A stretch of DNA of 64,000 nt, taken from assembly GCA_002394665.1 (NCBI GenBank), contig DGUL01000011.1, forward strand, positions 69,998 to 133,997, in the 5' to 3' direction. Numbering within the stretch: position 1 is the first letter of the stretch; each line of letters opens with the position of its first letter. Both the position numbers and the translations under genes were made by a program. This DNA is from Rickettsiales bacterium UBA4311 (GTDB lineage: Bacteria; Pseudomonadota; Alphaproteobacteria; Rickettsiales; Deianiraeaceae). The notes under the pieces were generated by a model. The model had not been told where the DNA came from. It saw nothing but the letters and a program-made list of their open reading frames with translations, and did not search any database. Below are positions 17,434 through 26,564 of the stretch, piece by piece.

Positions 17434-18597
17434 CTACTTTATCTCCGTTTGTTCTCCTGTTTTTAGGTCTTTTTGCAGGATTTTTCCTTCATTCTCAAAA
17501 ATTACAAAATCCGCACCAATTTGGTTAGCCCATTTTAGCCCTTTTGCCAAGTCGTTTGTGTAGTTTATCTCATTTTTCGCACCCTCAACAAAATCACTTT
17601 TTTCCGTCAAATGACAATAAAGTTTTTCCCTTTCCGGCAAGCAATCATCGTTCATTATATCCATAAGCCTTTCAACTCCAAAAGCCCACCCAAAAGCGTT
17701 GAGTTTTTTGCCGGACATATCTTCTATCAAATTGTTATATTCTCCGCCACCGCAAATGCTGTCTTGTGTAGCCCCAAGTTTGTTGGTTATTACCTCAAAA
17801 ACAAAGCCACTATAATAATCCAGTCCGCGGACGAGGTTGTTGTCAATGACGAGGTCGCTGTCTTTTTTTGTAAAGTTTTCCAAAAATTCGCGATTTTCTT
17901 TTGTCAAAAAATCTTCTATTTTTGGGGCATTTTGTAAGATTTTTTTGTCGCCTTCGTCTTTGCTGTCAAGAACACGCAAAATGTTTTTCTCCAATCTCCG
18001 TTGGCTGTCTGGCGATAATCCTTCTTTATATTTTAACAGATATTCCCTCAATGCATCTGTGTAATTTTTTCTCTCCTCTTTTCCGCCAAGATGGTTGATT
18101 TTTACGGCAACGTCTCCAATTCCAATTTTTTTCAAAAAGTTTTTGATAAATACGAGATATGCATAAATCTCTTCTGCTCGCTCTTTTAGCCCAAAAATTT
18201 CATAACTTAACTGGTTGAATTGACGATAACGACCTTTTTGTGGGCGGTCGTAGCGAAAAACTTGTCCGTATGCAAAAAATTTGTGTGGAAAAGGCCCTTG
18301 AAATAAGCCGTTTTCAATAACATATCTACAAATGCCGGCGGTAATTTCCGGACGCAAAGCCAACATATCTCCGCCCTTGTCCTCAAACTTGTATAACTCT
18401 TTATTTACAACATCGGTTTCTTCGCCCAAATTTCTTTCAAAAAGTGAACTATATTCTACTATCGGCGTTGTAATGTGCTGAAAATTGAACTCTTCCGCTG
18501 TTTTGCAAGCAGTTTTTACTATAAAATCAAACTTTCTTGCCTCATCTCCGCATAAATCTTTCATTCCGCGAACGAGCCTATATTCGGTTTTGCCCAT
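17434..18597 (-). CDS. hisS: Histidyl-tRNA synthetase
   Basis: Class II synthetase charging tRNA-His. The 387-residue product has motif 2 (GQVFRYDRPQKGRYRQFNQLSYE), the histidine-binding segments VRGLDYYSGFVFE and ICGGGEYNNL, and motif 3 (AFGWAFGVERLM). It is somewhat shorter than usual (about 410-430): the C-terminal anticodon-binding domain is compact, ending about 70 residues after motif 3. It starts 8 bp after lon stops, in the same orientation, and is followed by the atpI-like gene, so the three probably form one transcript. Confidence 0.93.
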   Translation of the reverse strand: MGKTEYRLVRGMKDLCGDEARKFDFIVKTACKTAEEFNFQHITTPIVEYSSLFERNLGEETDVVNKELYKFEDKGGDMLALRPEITAGICRYVIENGLFQGPFPHKFFAYGQVFRYDRPQKGRYRQFNQLSYEIFGLKERAEEIYAYLVFIKNFLKKIGIGDVAVKINHLGGKEERKNYTDALREYLLKYKEGLSPDSQRRLEKNILRVLDSKDEGDKKILQNAPKIEDFLTKENREFLENFTKKDSDLVIDNNLVRGLDYYSGFVFEVITNKLGATQDSICGGGEYNNLIEDMSGKKLNAFGWAFGVERLMDIMNDDCLPEREKLYCHLTEKSDFVEGAKNEINYTNDLAKGLKWANQIGADFVIFENEGKILQKDLKTGEQTEIK

Positions 18598-18605
18598 AAA
18601 ATATG

Positions 18606-21062
18606 CTATATTTCAACCTTACTTGTCTTATTTTCTTTGTTTTTTTTAATTGCAATTTTTGGTGCTTTTTTATCATTTTTCTCATTTTTCTCGTTTTTTA
18701 CCTCTTGCTTGAAAATATCGTGTGGCATTTTTTTGTTAAAAACCACAGAAATTACTTTTTCTATCCTGTCGCAAGGGTGAATTACAAGTTTTTTCAAAAC
18801 ATCATTAGGCACTTCTTCCAAATCTTTTTCGTTGTCTTTTGGGATTATAACTTCTTTCACTCTGCTTCTAACGGCTGATGTTAGTTTTTCACGAAGACCT
18901 CCTATTGGCAAAACAGCACCACGAAGCGATATTTCACCGGTCATTGCAAGGTATTTTGAAACAGGTGTGTTCGTAAGCAACGAAACTAATGCGGAAACCA
19001 TCGTTATTCCAGCGGAAGGCCCGTCTTTTGGGGTAGCCCCGTCCGGAACGTGAATATGTATGTCGTTTTTTTTGAAAAACTCTGGGTCTATTCCAAAACT
19101 TTCAGCGTATGATTTAACCAAACTAAACGCCGTTTGTATACTTTCCTTCATTACATTTCCAAGTTCGCCTGTGAATTTGATTTCTCCTTTTCCATTTGGG
19201 AGTTTTACAGCCTCAATCATTAGAATATCTCCGCCAACTTCCGTGTAAGCAAGCCCATTTACAACACCAACGAAGTCTTTGCGTTCAATTATCGTATGCT
19301 CGTATTTTTTCACTCCAAGATAATCTTTTAAGTTTTTCGCGGAAATATCTACCATTTTCTTTGTTTTTAAGTTCTCAACCACTGCCTTACGACATAATTT
19401 TGCAATTTTCCTCTCCAATTCGCGAACTCCTGCCTCACGAGTATAGTATTTTATTGTATCCAATATGGCATTGTCGTGAATTTTGATTTCGTCTTCCGTT
19501 AGCCCATTTTCTTTGATTTGACGAGGAATTATGTATTCTTTTGCAATTTTGAACTTTTCATTTTCAAGATAACTTGGAACTTTAATTATTTCAAGCCTGT
19601 CCTTTAATGCATTGTTGATTTTCAAACTATTCGCCGTTGCCACAAACATTACTTGCGACAAATCATATTCAACTTCAAGGTAGTGATCTACAAATTTATT
19701 ATTTTGTTGGTAATCAAGTACTTCAAGCAAAGCACTCGATGGATCACCTCTACTGTCGCTTGATAATTTATCAATTTCGTCAAGTAAAATCAAAGGGTTC
19801 ATTGTTTTTGCCTGCTTCATTGCGTTTATAATCTTCCCCGGCATAGAGCCAAGATATGTTTTGCGATGTCCGCGAATTTCGGCCTCGTCTCCAACACCGC
19901 CGAGAGCAATTTTCACAAACTCTCTTCCTGTTGCTTTTGCCATTGCCTCTGCCAAACTTGTTTTTCCAACGCCGGGTGCTCCGTACAGACACAAAATAGT
20001 TCTTTTTGGCTGTTCTCCTGTTTTGATTTGAACTGCTATACTTTCAAGTATTCTTTCTTTTGCTTTTTCCATTCCGTAGTGTGTTTCATTTAAATACTTT
20101 TCCGCTCCTTTTATATCGGTTTTTAGTTCTGTCTTTTCCGTCCAAGGCAATTCAAAAATTGTATCAAGATATCCGCGAATTACGCCCGCCTCGCTTGACA
20201 TTGAACCGAGATATCTTAAACGTTTGATTTCTTCCTCCACTTTTTCAGCAACTTTTTTTGGCAAATGTTTTTCCTCTATTTTTTTTTCATATTTATCGCC
20301 TAAATCCATAGGATCGTCGCCTTTGCCGAGTTCTTTTTTAATAATCTTCATTTGCTCTTGTAGGTAGAATTCTCTATTGTTTTTTTCTATATTCCTGTCG
20401 GCACGCTTCTTGATTTCTTTTTGAATTTGTTGTTGTCCGTTTTCGTGTTCTAAAATTTGCAATACTTTTGCCATTCTTTCTTCAAGTGATATTGTTTGAA
20501 GAATATCTGATTTTATTAAATCTTGTGTTTCAAGACGAGATATAAGAACGTTCGTAAAAGCTTCTGGATCTTGGATTGCTATTATATTCTGATAAACCTC
20601 TGTGGACATTTTTCCGCCAATCTCTGTATACCTGCGGAGTGTATTTGACAGCTCCGACATCATAAAAGAAACTTGTGCATTATTTTGCGGTTCTGTTTGA
20701 ATAACTGGTGAAATGTCTGCTTTTATAAACTCTTTTTCAATTCTAATGTTATCATTTTGTGCCCTGCAAATTCCATTTAGGACAACCTTCATTGTTCCAT
20801 CTGGCAATTTCATAGCTTGTGCAAGCTTGCAAATTACGCCAATTCTTGGAAGTTTTACGATGTCAATTTCATCATTTGGCTCAAAACTTATTTGTGGTAA
20901 TACAAAAACGTCGCTATTTGTTGCAATTGCATTTTCTATTGCAAGAATAGATTTTCTGCGTCCAACAAAAATTGGCACAATCGTATTTGGAAAAATTACA
21001 ATATCACGAACTGGAATAACTGGTAAAGTAAGATTGGGAAGGTTTTTCTTTTTGAAAATCAT
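18606..21062 (-). CDS. lon: ATP-dependent protease Lon
   Basis: AAA+ serine protease degrading misfolded and regulatory proteins in the cytoplasm. The 818-residue product has the N-terminal substrate-binding domain (LPVIPVRDIVIFPNTIVPIFVGR), a coiled region, Walker A GAPGVGKTS (about residue 359), Walker B LILLDEIDKL, and the protease domain with catalytic Ser in DGPSAG (about 678) and Lys in GGLREKL (about 721). A ~40-residue Lys-rich tail (KNEKNEKNDKKAPK) extends the C-terminus. It is first in the lon-hisS-atpI series and divergent from the orphan at 21158. Confidence 0.96.
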   Translation of the reverse strand: MIFKKKNLPNLTLPVIPVRDIVIFPNTIVPIFVGRRKSILAIENAIATNSDVFVLPQISFEPNDEIDIVKLPRIGVICKLAQAMKLPDGTMKVVLNGICRAQNDNIRIEKEFIKADISPVIQTEPQNNAQVSFMMSELSNTLRRYTEIGGKMSTEVYQNIIAIQDPEAFTNVLISRLETQDLIKSDILQTISLEERMAKVLQILEHENGQQQIQKEIKKRADRNIEKNNREFYLQEQMKIIKKELGKGDDPMDLGDKYEKKIEEKHLPKKVAEKVEEEIKRLRYLGSMSSEAGVIRGYLDTIFELPWTEKTELKTDIKGAEKYLNETHYGMEKAKERILESIAVQIKTGEQPKRTILCLYGAPGVGKTSLAEAMAKATGREFVKIALGGVGDEAEIRGHRKTYLGSMPGKIINAMKQAKTMNPLILLDEIDKLSSDSRGDPSSALLEVLDYQQNNKFVDHYLEVEYDLSQVMFVATANSLKINNALKDRLEIIKVPSYLENEKFKIAKEYIIPRQIKENGLTEDEIKIHDNAILDTIKYYTREAGVRELERKIAKLCRKAVVENLKTKKMVDISAKNLKDYLGVKKYEHTIIERKDFVGVVNGLAYTEVGGDILMIEAVKLPNGKGEIKFTGELGNVMKESIQTAFSLVKSYAESFGIDPEFFKKNDIHIHVPDGATPKDGPSAGITMVSALVSLLTNTPVSKYLAMTGEISLRGAVLPIGGLREKLTSAVRSRVKEVIIPKDNEKDLEEVPNDVLKKLVIHPCDRIEKVISVVFNKKMPHDIFKQEVKNEKNEKNDKKAPKIAIKKNKENKTSKVEI

Positions 21063-21157
21063 TAAGCCTCAAAAGATTAGATAAGTTAAATTTTCAAATT
21101 TCAATGTTTTCTTTTTTTGGAATTATTTTTATTTATGATAAAATTTGATGTTTTTTT

Positions 21158-21850
21158 ATGGAATTGAATGAAAATGATTGGGGCAGTACCAAGCAACCTG
21201 GATGTCAGTATACAAATGAGCAGTTATTCTGGAAATTTAAAAAAATTTGTGAAGAATTTGGAATAAGCAATGATGAAAAGAATAGACAGAAATTCAATAG
21301 GGAGAATTGGAGATATATGTTGGTTGCATTAGGCTATAATCATAGCAACAATGAAATTATTTCACCTGCAGATGGTCTAGAATATTTAGAGAATGAATTA
21401 TTAAACAAAAATGATAATAATAGAGAACGAAGATTGATGTGTCAAAGAACAGTTACGGCAATTCATAGCGTGTTTGGTAGACAAGATCGTCAAAACTCAA
21501 GGAAAGCATTTTATGAGTTGGACAGGTATATGCATCACGATAAAGCGAGAACAATAAAAAGTGAACGGGGTTATGATGCAAACAATAAACAGAGATATTA
21601 TAAATACGGAAAGGATGAAGACGGGAATGACTTACCAGGCATAAAGAGACATGAGACCGTTAAAATACGATTTCTTGCTAAAAAAATTGAGTCAGACAAT
21701 AAACATAATGATTTAGAGCATGAAGACTATAAGAATAAAAAAATAAAAAATAATGACAACGGTCCAGATAATGGAGACGGGAAAGGCGGTTTGTTGCCCC
21801 TTTTTAATAGCAATAGTTTAGAAAAAGATAAAATTGCAACCATAGAGTAA
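21158..21850 (+). CDS. Orphan hydrophilic protein
   Basis: I do not recognise this 230-residue protein. It is soluble, lacks a signal peptide and has an Asp/Asn/Lys-rich tail (about residues 165-215). Residues 20-140 look helical and contain several Trp, Tyr and His (NWRYMLVALGYNH, ELDRYMHHDKAR). The upstream region has the T-rich stretch and TAAAAT (21139-21144) seen before several other accessory genes, with a weak TTGGAA at 21117. It converges with gpsA. The gene is more polar and Asn-rich than the housekeeping genes nearby. Confidence 0.55.
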   Translation: MELNENDWGSTKQPGCQYTNEQLFWKFKKICEEFGISNDEKNRQKFNRENWRYMLVALGYNHSNNEIISPADGLEYLENELLNKNDNNRERRLMCQRTVTAIHSVFGRQDRQNSRKAFYELDRYMHHDKARTIKSERGYDANNKQRYYKYGKDEDGNDLPGIKRHETVKIRFLAKKIESDNKHNDLEHEDYKNKKIKNNDNGPDNGDGKGGLLPLFNSNSLEKDKIATIE

Positions 21851-21904
21851 GTTTTCTAATTTATTTCTTATAATAGCGAGTGAGTAAGGTTTGTGGCGTC
21901 AATG

Positions 21905-22858
21905 TCATAAACCTTCAATCATTTTTACAAAAAACTCAAGTGTTTTTTGTTTTAGATTTTTTAACTTGCAAAAATTTTGAATTGCAAAAATCGCATCGAA
22001 ACCCTCTATTGTTGTATTTTGTTGATATTCCTTTGCCTGTTTAATGTTGGTTGCAAGTAGTTCGCCAAAAGTTTTATTTCTTGATTTACCAAACAGACAA
22101 GTAAGCATAATATCGCCAATTCCTGCTGGTTCCAAGAGAATTTTTTCATCAAAATTTAGTTGTTTGAACAAGTTTTTAATATCATCAATAAAGTCAACAA
22201 TACCCTTTATTGTTGCGTTTGCAGATTTATTTTTTTCATAACAAAAACCCGTATAAATTGCCATAACATTTTTGATTGCCCCGAGAAATTCAACAGCTTG
22301 TGGATTGTTGCAGTATTTTACTTTAAAAAAATCATCAAAAATTGGTGCAATTCTATTGAAATTATTAACATTATCGCAGGCAATATTTACAATTGTTTCT
22401 TGCTTTTTACACATTTCATCGGCAAAACTTCCTCCGGAAAGAACAAAAGTATTCGCATTATTAAGTTCATTTTTTACGTAATCGCACAAGAAAAAAGGTT
22501 CTTCTTGTAAAACTCCTTTGCAACAAATTACTACATCAATTTTTTTTCTTGCACCGATGCAATTTTTTAGGTTGTTAATAACATCTTTTGCAGATGAGAA
22601 AGTGCAACATAAAAATATTATTTCTTTATCATTTACTGCTTCTTCAAAATTGTTTGTCAGTTTTGTTTTTTCATCAAAAGAGCAGGGCATTTTTGGGTGC
22701 CTTTTGTTTTGAATTACATAATTAAGGCATTCTGCATCGTGGAAATAAATTGAAATATCGTTATCTTTTACATCTTGCATTGTGCTGTAAATCCCGCAAG
22801 CAAAAGCACCGGAACCGATTATTGCAATTTTATTTGTTTTTACCGCATTATTAGACAT
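21905..22858 (-). CDS. gpsA: Glycerol-3-phosphate dehydrogenase [NAD(P)+]
   Basis: Reduces dihydroxyacetone phosphate to sn-glycerol-3-phosphate for phospholipid synthesis. The 317-residue product has the N-terminal dinucleotide fold (IAIIGSGAFACG, about residues 10-21), the VICCKGV segment, the VLSGGSFADE motif, the central KNVMAIYTGFCYE helix with the catalytic Lys, and EPAGIGDIMLTC. Length is normal. ATG 22858 is chosen: it overlaps the fabH stop as TGATG, a translational-coupling arrangement. The longer reading frame would add 9 unrelated residues. Confidence 0.92.
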   Translation of the reverse strand: MSNNAVKTNKIAIIGSGAFACGIYSTMQDVKDNDISIYFHDAECLNYVIQNKRHPKMPCSFDEKTKLTNNFEEAVNDKEIIFLCCTFSSAKDVINNLKNCIGARKKIDVVICCKGVLQEEPFFLCDYVKNELNNANTFVLSGGSFADEMCKKQETIVNIACDNVNNFNRIAPIFDDFFKVKYCNNPQAVEFLGAIKNVMAIYTGFCYEKNKSANATIKGIVDFIDDIKNLFKQLNFDEKILLEPAGIGDIMLTCLFGKSRNKTFGELLATNIKQAKEYQQNTTIEGFDAIFAIQNFCKLKNLKQKTLEFFVKMIEGL

Positions 22859-23871
22859 CAAAGACGTAATAAAACACTTCCCCAAGTTAAGCCAGCACCG
22901 AGAGCCTCAAGAACAACTAAATCTCCTTTTTTGGCTTTATTTTCTTGAATTGCAACATCCAAAGCGAGAGGAATTGATGCTGATGAAGTATTTGCGTGCT
23001 TATCTATTGTGAGCATAAATTTTTCCGCTGGAATATTCAATTTTTCAGCTACCAAAGACAAAATTCTATAATTTGCTTGATGTGGGACTATTAAATCAAC
23101 ATCGTTTATTGAGTATCCATTTTTGTTTAAAATATTTTTTATTGAAGAAGCCATTTTTTCAACTGCGTGCTTAAACACTCCCTGTCCATTCATTTTTACA
23201 ATGCCGTTTGTTGTATCTATTGTTTCTCCGTAAGCATTTTTAATTGATAATTGTTTTTTTTCGCAAGAAACTCCGCCGTTTGTGTATAAAATATCGTTAA
23301 AATTGCCATTTGCAAAAAGTTCTGTGTCAATTATTCCGTTATTTTCTTCGTTTGTAGCTTGCAAGATAACCGCACCAGCACCATCGCCAAATAGCACACA
23401 AGTAGAACGATCGCCCCAGTCTATCAAAGATGACATTTTATCCGCACCTATTACGACAATGTTTTTTAGCTTTCCATTTTTGATTATATCATTTGCCAAC
23501 GAAATAGCATAAACAAAACCGCTACAAACGGCTTGAATATCAAATGCCATTATTGGCTTATTTATGCCAAGTTTTTTTTGAATTAAACAAGCAGTGCTTG
23601 GAAAAGTTAAATCTGGTGTTGTAGTTGCACAAATTATTGCATCAATGTCATTTGGTTGTAAAATTGCATTTTGTAGAGCTTTTTTCACAGCTTCGTTTGC
23701 CATATCGCTCGTGGTTTGATTTTTTTCTGCAATATGCCTCTGTTTTATGCCTGTTCTTTGAGTAATCCATTCATCAGTTGTATCAACGAGTTTTTCAATG
23801 TCGGTGTTTAAAAGAGTATTTTTAGGTAAATAACTACCAACTCCGATGATTTTTGATTTTATAGATAGCAT
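22858..23871 (-). CDS. fabH: 3-oxoacyl-ACP synthase III
   Basis: Condenses acetyl-CoA with malonyl-ACP to start fatty acid synthesis. The 337-residue product has the thiolase-fold triad: Cys in DIQAVCSGF (about 115), His in VPHQAN (about 263) and Asn in HANTSSAS (about 292), plus the family opening IIGVGSYLPKN and the C-terminal GAGLTWGS. Length and start fit. It overlaps gpsA by 1 base, so the two form an operon for membrane lipid precursors. Confidence 0.95.
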   Translation of the reverse strand: MLSIKSKIIGVGSYLPKNTLLNTDIEKLVDTTDEWITQRTGIKQRHIAEKNQTTSDMANEAVKKALQNAILQPNDIDAIICATTTPDLTFPSTACLIQKKLGINKPIMAFDIQAVCSGFVYAISLANDIIKNGKLKNIVVIGADKMSSLIDWGDRSTCVLFGDGAGAVILQATNEENNGIIDTELFANGNFNDILYTNGGVSCEKKQLSIKNAYGETIDTTNGIVKMNGQGVFKHAVEKMASSIKNILNKNGYSINDVDLIVPHQANYRILSLVAEKLNIPAEKFMLTIDKHANTSSASIPLALDVAIQENKAKKGDLVVLEALGAGLTWGSVLLRL

Positions 23872-23939
23872 CCAATTTTTTGGAAAAAAGTTCTAATTTA
23901 ATAAATATCTTGTCAAGTTTTTTATTTTTTTATTTTGCT

Positions 23940-23968
23940 TTGACGAATTTATTTTTTTTTGTTAAAAT
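23940..23968 (+). promoter_or_regulatory. Strong candidate promoter of the IspA-like gene
   Basis: TTGACG (23940-23945), exactly 17 bp of T-rich spacer, TAAAAT (23963-23968). The ATG at 23985 leaves a leader of only about 10 nt. This is the best -35/-10 pair seen in the window. Confidence 0.55.
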
Positions 23969-23984
23969 CTAAAGCATTTGCTCA

Positions 23985-24932
23985 ATGATATTTCTTGAAG
24001 ACACGAAAGAAATAGATAATCAAAATGTACCGGATGAATTTATAGAAATAGCAAGCTTAATGCGATTGCACGATAGAAATGTTAGAAAAATGATGTTTAA
24101 AATACTCAATTCAGTATTTGATGAAGACGAAGATGTTGACAATAGAACCAGAGAGGTGATTGAATATGCCATTTGCTTAAATAAGAGACGTGATTGTTCT
24201 TTTTTTGTAAAACTCCTTGGAGAAGCATTAGACGTGAAAGATAAAGAATTATTGTTTTTATGTGCTATAATCGATTTTCTTGATGCTTATAACACAACCA
24301 GAATTGCTATGCCAGAATTTGAAAATAACGATTATACACACGGGGCAGAGGCCTGTCATAAAAAGTTTGGAAAAGTCTTTACTTCCGTAGCAATGAATTC
24401 TTCGTTATCTATTGTTTTTGAAGCAATATCTTGTAGTAAAATTGTAAATATCAGTGCAGAAAAAAGGTGCGAGCTTTCCGGTTTAGTTGGTAGATACACC
24501 GGTAATAGTGGCTTATGCAACGGAGAGATGATGAAGCTGTTGTTGAAGAAAAAAAAAAAATGTTATAAAGACGAGTTAACGAGAATGCAAAAAATGGAGA
24601 ATAGAGTATTATTTTTATTAGGTCTTGATTGTCTCTTGGTTTTGTCTGGCAAAATTGAAAATAAGCAGTTTTTAAAGGGTTGTTTAGATAACTTCTGTGG
24701 TTTTACAGAAACTTTGAAATGTATAAATGCGGCCGATGATTTAGAAAATTGTTTGGAAAAAGCTAAATTATTTGTAGAACAAGCGAAAAATAATATAAAA
24801 AAAACTAATTATGATACTAAAAGAATTATAAAATATATTGAATACAACTTTTATTTTTTAAAAAGTTGTATAAAGGAAGCGAATAATCAACCTATTATTA
24901 TCGAAAGCGACGTAGAAGAAGTACGAATTTAA
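23985..24932 (+). CDS. Polyprenyl-synthase (IspA-like) homologue with eroded active site
   Basis: The 315-residue product aligns along its length with farnesyl diphosphate synthase (IspA): REVIEYAICLNKRRDC matches the GGKRLRP region, IIDFLDAYNTTRIAMPEF matches the IHDDLPAMDDDDLR region, HGAEACHKKFGK matches PTCHVKFGE, and LSGLVGRYTGNSGLCNGEMMKL matches the AGMCGGQ helix. The first Asp-rich motif (about residue 102) is gone, the Lys/Arg substrate-binding set is changed, and the second motif is reduced to AADDLEN (about 249). It should not bind Mg-diphosphate as IspA does. The frame is undisrupted and has a good promoter, so it appears maintained in another role. The homology is from my own alignment to the family pattern. 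Confidence 0.65.
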   Translation: MIFLEDTKEIDNQNVPDEFIEIASLMRLHDRNVRKMMFKILNSVFDEDEDVDNRTREVIEYAICLNKRRDCSFFVKLLGEALDVKDKELLFLCAIIDFLDAYNTTRIAMPEFENNDYTHGAEACHKKFGKVFTSVAMNSSLSIVFEAISCSKIVNISAEKRCELSGLVGRYTGNSGLCNGEMMKLLLKKKKKCYKDELTRMQKMENRVLFLLGLDCLLVLSGKIENKQFLKGCLDNFCGFTETLKCINAADDLENCLEKAKLFVEQAKNNIKKTNYDTKRIIKYIEYNFYFLKSCIKEANNQPIIIESDVEEVRI

Positions 24933-24981
24933 TAAAACAATATTCTTGCAATTTGTATTATTTCAATAATTAAAAATTGCT

Positions 24982-25734
24982 ATGCTTGGGATAATTTTAC
25001 ATATACTTTATGCTTTTAAACGGGATGCGTTATTTATAGGAACTACTCTTGCGACTTTGTGCTGTGCTGGAATATCTGTTTTTCTCGGCTCAAATGCCGT
25101 TGTTGAGGCGAATGAAGCAAAAATTATCTATACAGCAGGTTCATCAAGGATTATCGTAATATTAGGGTTTATTATTTTTATATCATTTTACATAAGAAGA
25201 ATGTTTGAAAATCACGAGATTGAAGTTATTTTATCGCATTCAGTTTCAAGAATAAAGGCAGTTTTATCAATGTTTGTTGGTTTTTCAATAGTTTTATTTT
25301 TTTTAATTTTGCCAATTTTCTTTGTTTTGTCGCTATTAAATTGCAATTTTGTCAATATTGCAATCTGGACTTTAAGCATTTATTGCGAAGGTTTAATTGT
25401 TCTTGTTTTTGCCCTTTGTTGTTCGTTAATTATAAAAAGTTTTGTTCATAGTTTAATGGGGTGCTTTATAATCTATCTTGTTGGCAGAATAATAGGAAGT
25501 TTTGTTGTTTATTTAAAACTTGCCGTTACGACAAATTTACAAATATTTATGGAAAGTTTTTTAAAGCTATTATCAATTTTTATTCCACGACTTGATTTAT
25601 TTGGTAAAAGTTCTTGGCTAATATATGGCGATTATACGTCAAAAGGAATGCTGTTTTTCGCAAGCCAAACGCTTATTTCTTGCCTTGTATTTCTTCTGTT
25701 AGCAATGATTGACTTCAAAAATAAAAAGTTTTAG
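24982..25734 (+). CDS. ABC-2 type transporter permease-like membrane protein
   Basis: The 250-residue protein has six hydrophobic segments (about residues 20-38, 50-70, 90-115, 120-150, 155-180 and 225-245). A cytoplasmic turn, FYIRRMFENHEIEVILSHSVSR, after the second helix matches the amphipathic coupling element of ABC-2 permeases. It would export a substrate when paired with an ATPase, but no intact ATPase gene is adjacent. It is followed 4 bp later by the membrane-anchored protein at 25739 and preceded by the IspA-like gene. The substrate is unknown. Confidence 0.6.
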   Translation: MLGIILHILYAFKRDALFIGTTLATLCCAGISVFLGSNAVVEANEAKIIYTAGSSRIIVILGFIIFISFYIRRMFENHEIEVILSHSVSRIKAVLSMFVGFSIVLFFLILPIFFVLSLLNCNFVNIAIWTLSIYCEGLIVLVFALCCSLIIKSFVHSLMGCFIIYLVGRIIGSFVVYLKLAVTTNLQIFMESFLKLLSIFIPRLDLFGKSSWLIYGDYTSKGMLFFASQTLISCLVFLLLAMIDFKNKKF

Positions 25735-25738
25735 TTTT

Positions 25739-26548
25739 ATGGTTCTTCAAAAGATAAAAAAAAGCTGTTTTTATCAAGCAATTTCGGGGGAAAAGCACTA
25801 TTTATATTTTTTGTTATTTGTTGCTTTATTGTTACAATATTTTTTTTGGTTTTTTTGTAGTAGCAGAATAAAGCCAAGTTTCACGATAACACCATTGCCA
25901 CCGAGTAAAACAGAAATGTCATTTTTATCATTTGGCGATAAGGAATTGTTGTATAGAATTTATGCTTTTCAGTTGCAGAATGCAGGTGATACTTTTGGCG
26001 AGACAATTCCTTTAAAAGATTACGATTTTTCAAAGCTTGAAAAGTGGTTTTATGCTTTGAGCGAATTAGATGGTAAAAGCGAATATGTCCCCTCAATAGC
26101 AGGATTTTATTATTCTTCAAGTCAAAATGTTGAGGATAATAAATACATAATTAAATACTTGGTTGATTTTGCTGACAAAAATCCGTCAAAATTTTGGAGG
26201 TGGTATATTACTGCAACTTATTTGGCTCGTCATAAAATGAAAGATGAAAAACTTGCTTTTGATATTTCAAGAAAGCTTTTACAAATCGAGAATGCGGAAA
26301 TTCCAGCGGTTCAGCGAGTTTTGTCGTTATCGTTTTTAACACAAAAAGATTTTAAAACTTGCAAAAGTGTAAAAATTGTTCGTCAGCTGGTTAAAAGTGG
26401 AGAGTTGGAACAAATATTGACAGACAAGTTTTTTTCAACAAAAGGAGGTTATTATAATTTCTTATTTGGGCTTATAAAATACAGGCTTGACGAAATTGTG
26501 AAAGATAAAAAACTTTTATTGAAGTGCTCGCTTGAAGAGAGAAAATAA
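25739..26548 (+). CDS. Membrane-anchored alpha-helical protein paired with the ABC permease
   Basis: A 269-residue protein with one transmembrane helix (about residues 22-43) and a soluble, mostly helical remainder with TPR-like spacing (WYITATYLARHKMKDEKLAFDISRKLLQIENAEI). ATG 25739 follows the permease stop by 4 nt, so the two are cotranscribed and probably act together. No catalytic motif is visible. It converges with aspS. Confidence 0.55.
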   Translation: MVLQKIKKSCFYQAISGEKHYLYFLLFVALLLQYFFWFFCSSRIKPSFTITPLPPSKTEMSFLSFGDKELLYRIYAFQLQNAGDTFGETIPLKDYDFSKLEKWFYALSELDGKSEYVPSIAGFYYSSSQNVEDNKYIIKYLVDFADKNPSKFWRWYITATYLARHKMKDEKLAFDISRKLLQIENAEIPAVQRVLSLSFLTQKDFKTCKSVKIVRQLVKSGELEQILTDKFFSTKGGYYNFLFGLIKYRLDEIVKDKKLLLKCSLEERK

Positions 26549-26564
26549 ATAGAGTAAAAAAACT

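Noticed and set aside
21886..21915. Inverted repeat AAGGTTT/AAACCTT after gpsA as a terminator
   Set aside because: 16-nt loop and no T-run; part of it is gpsA coding sequence.
24982..26548. Heme exporter CcmB for the ABC permease
   Set aside because: Length and topology are similar, but I see no CcmB-specific motif; only the general ABC-2 permease call is supported.
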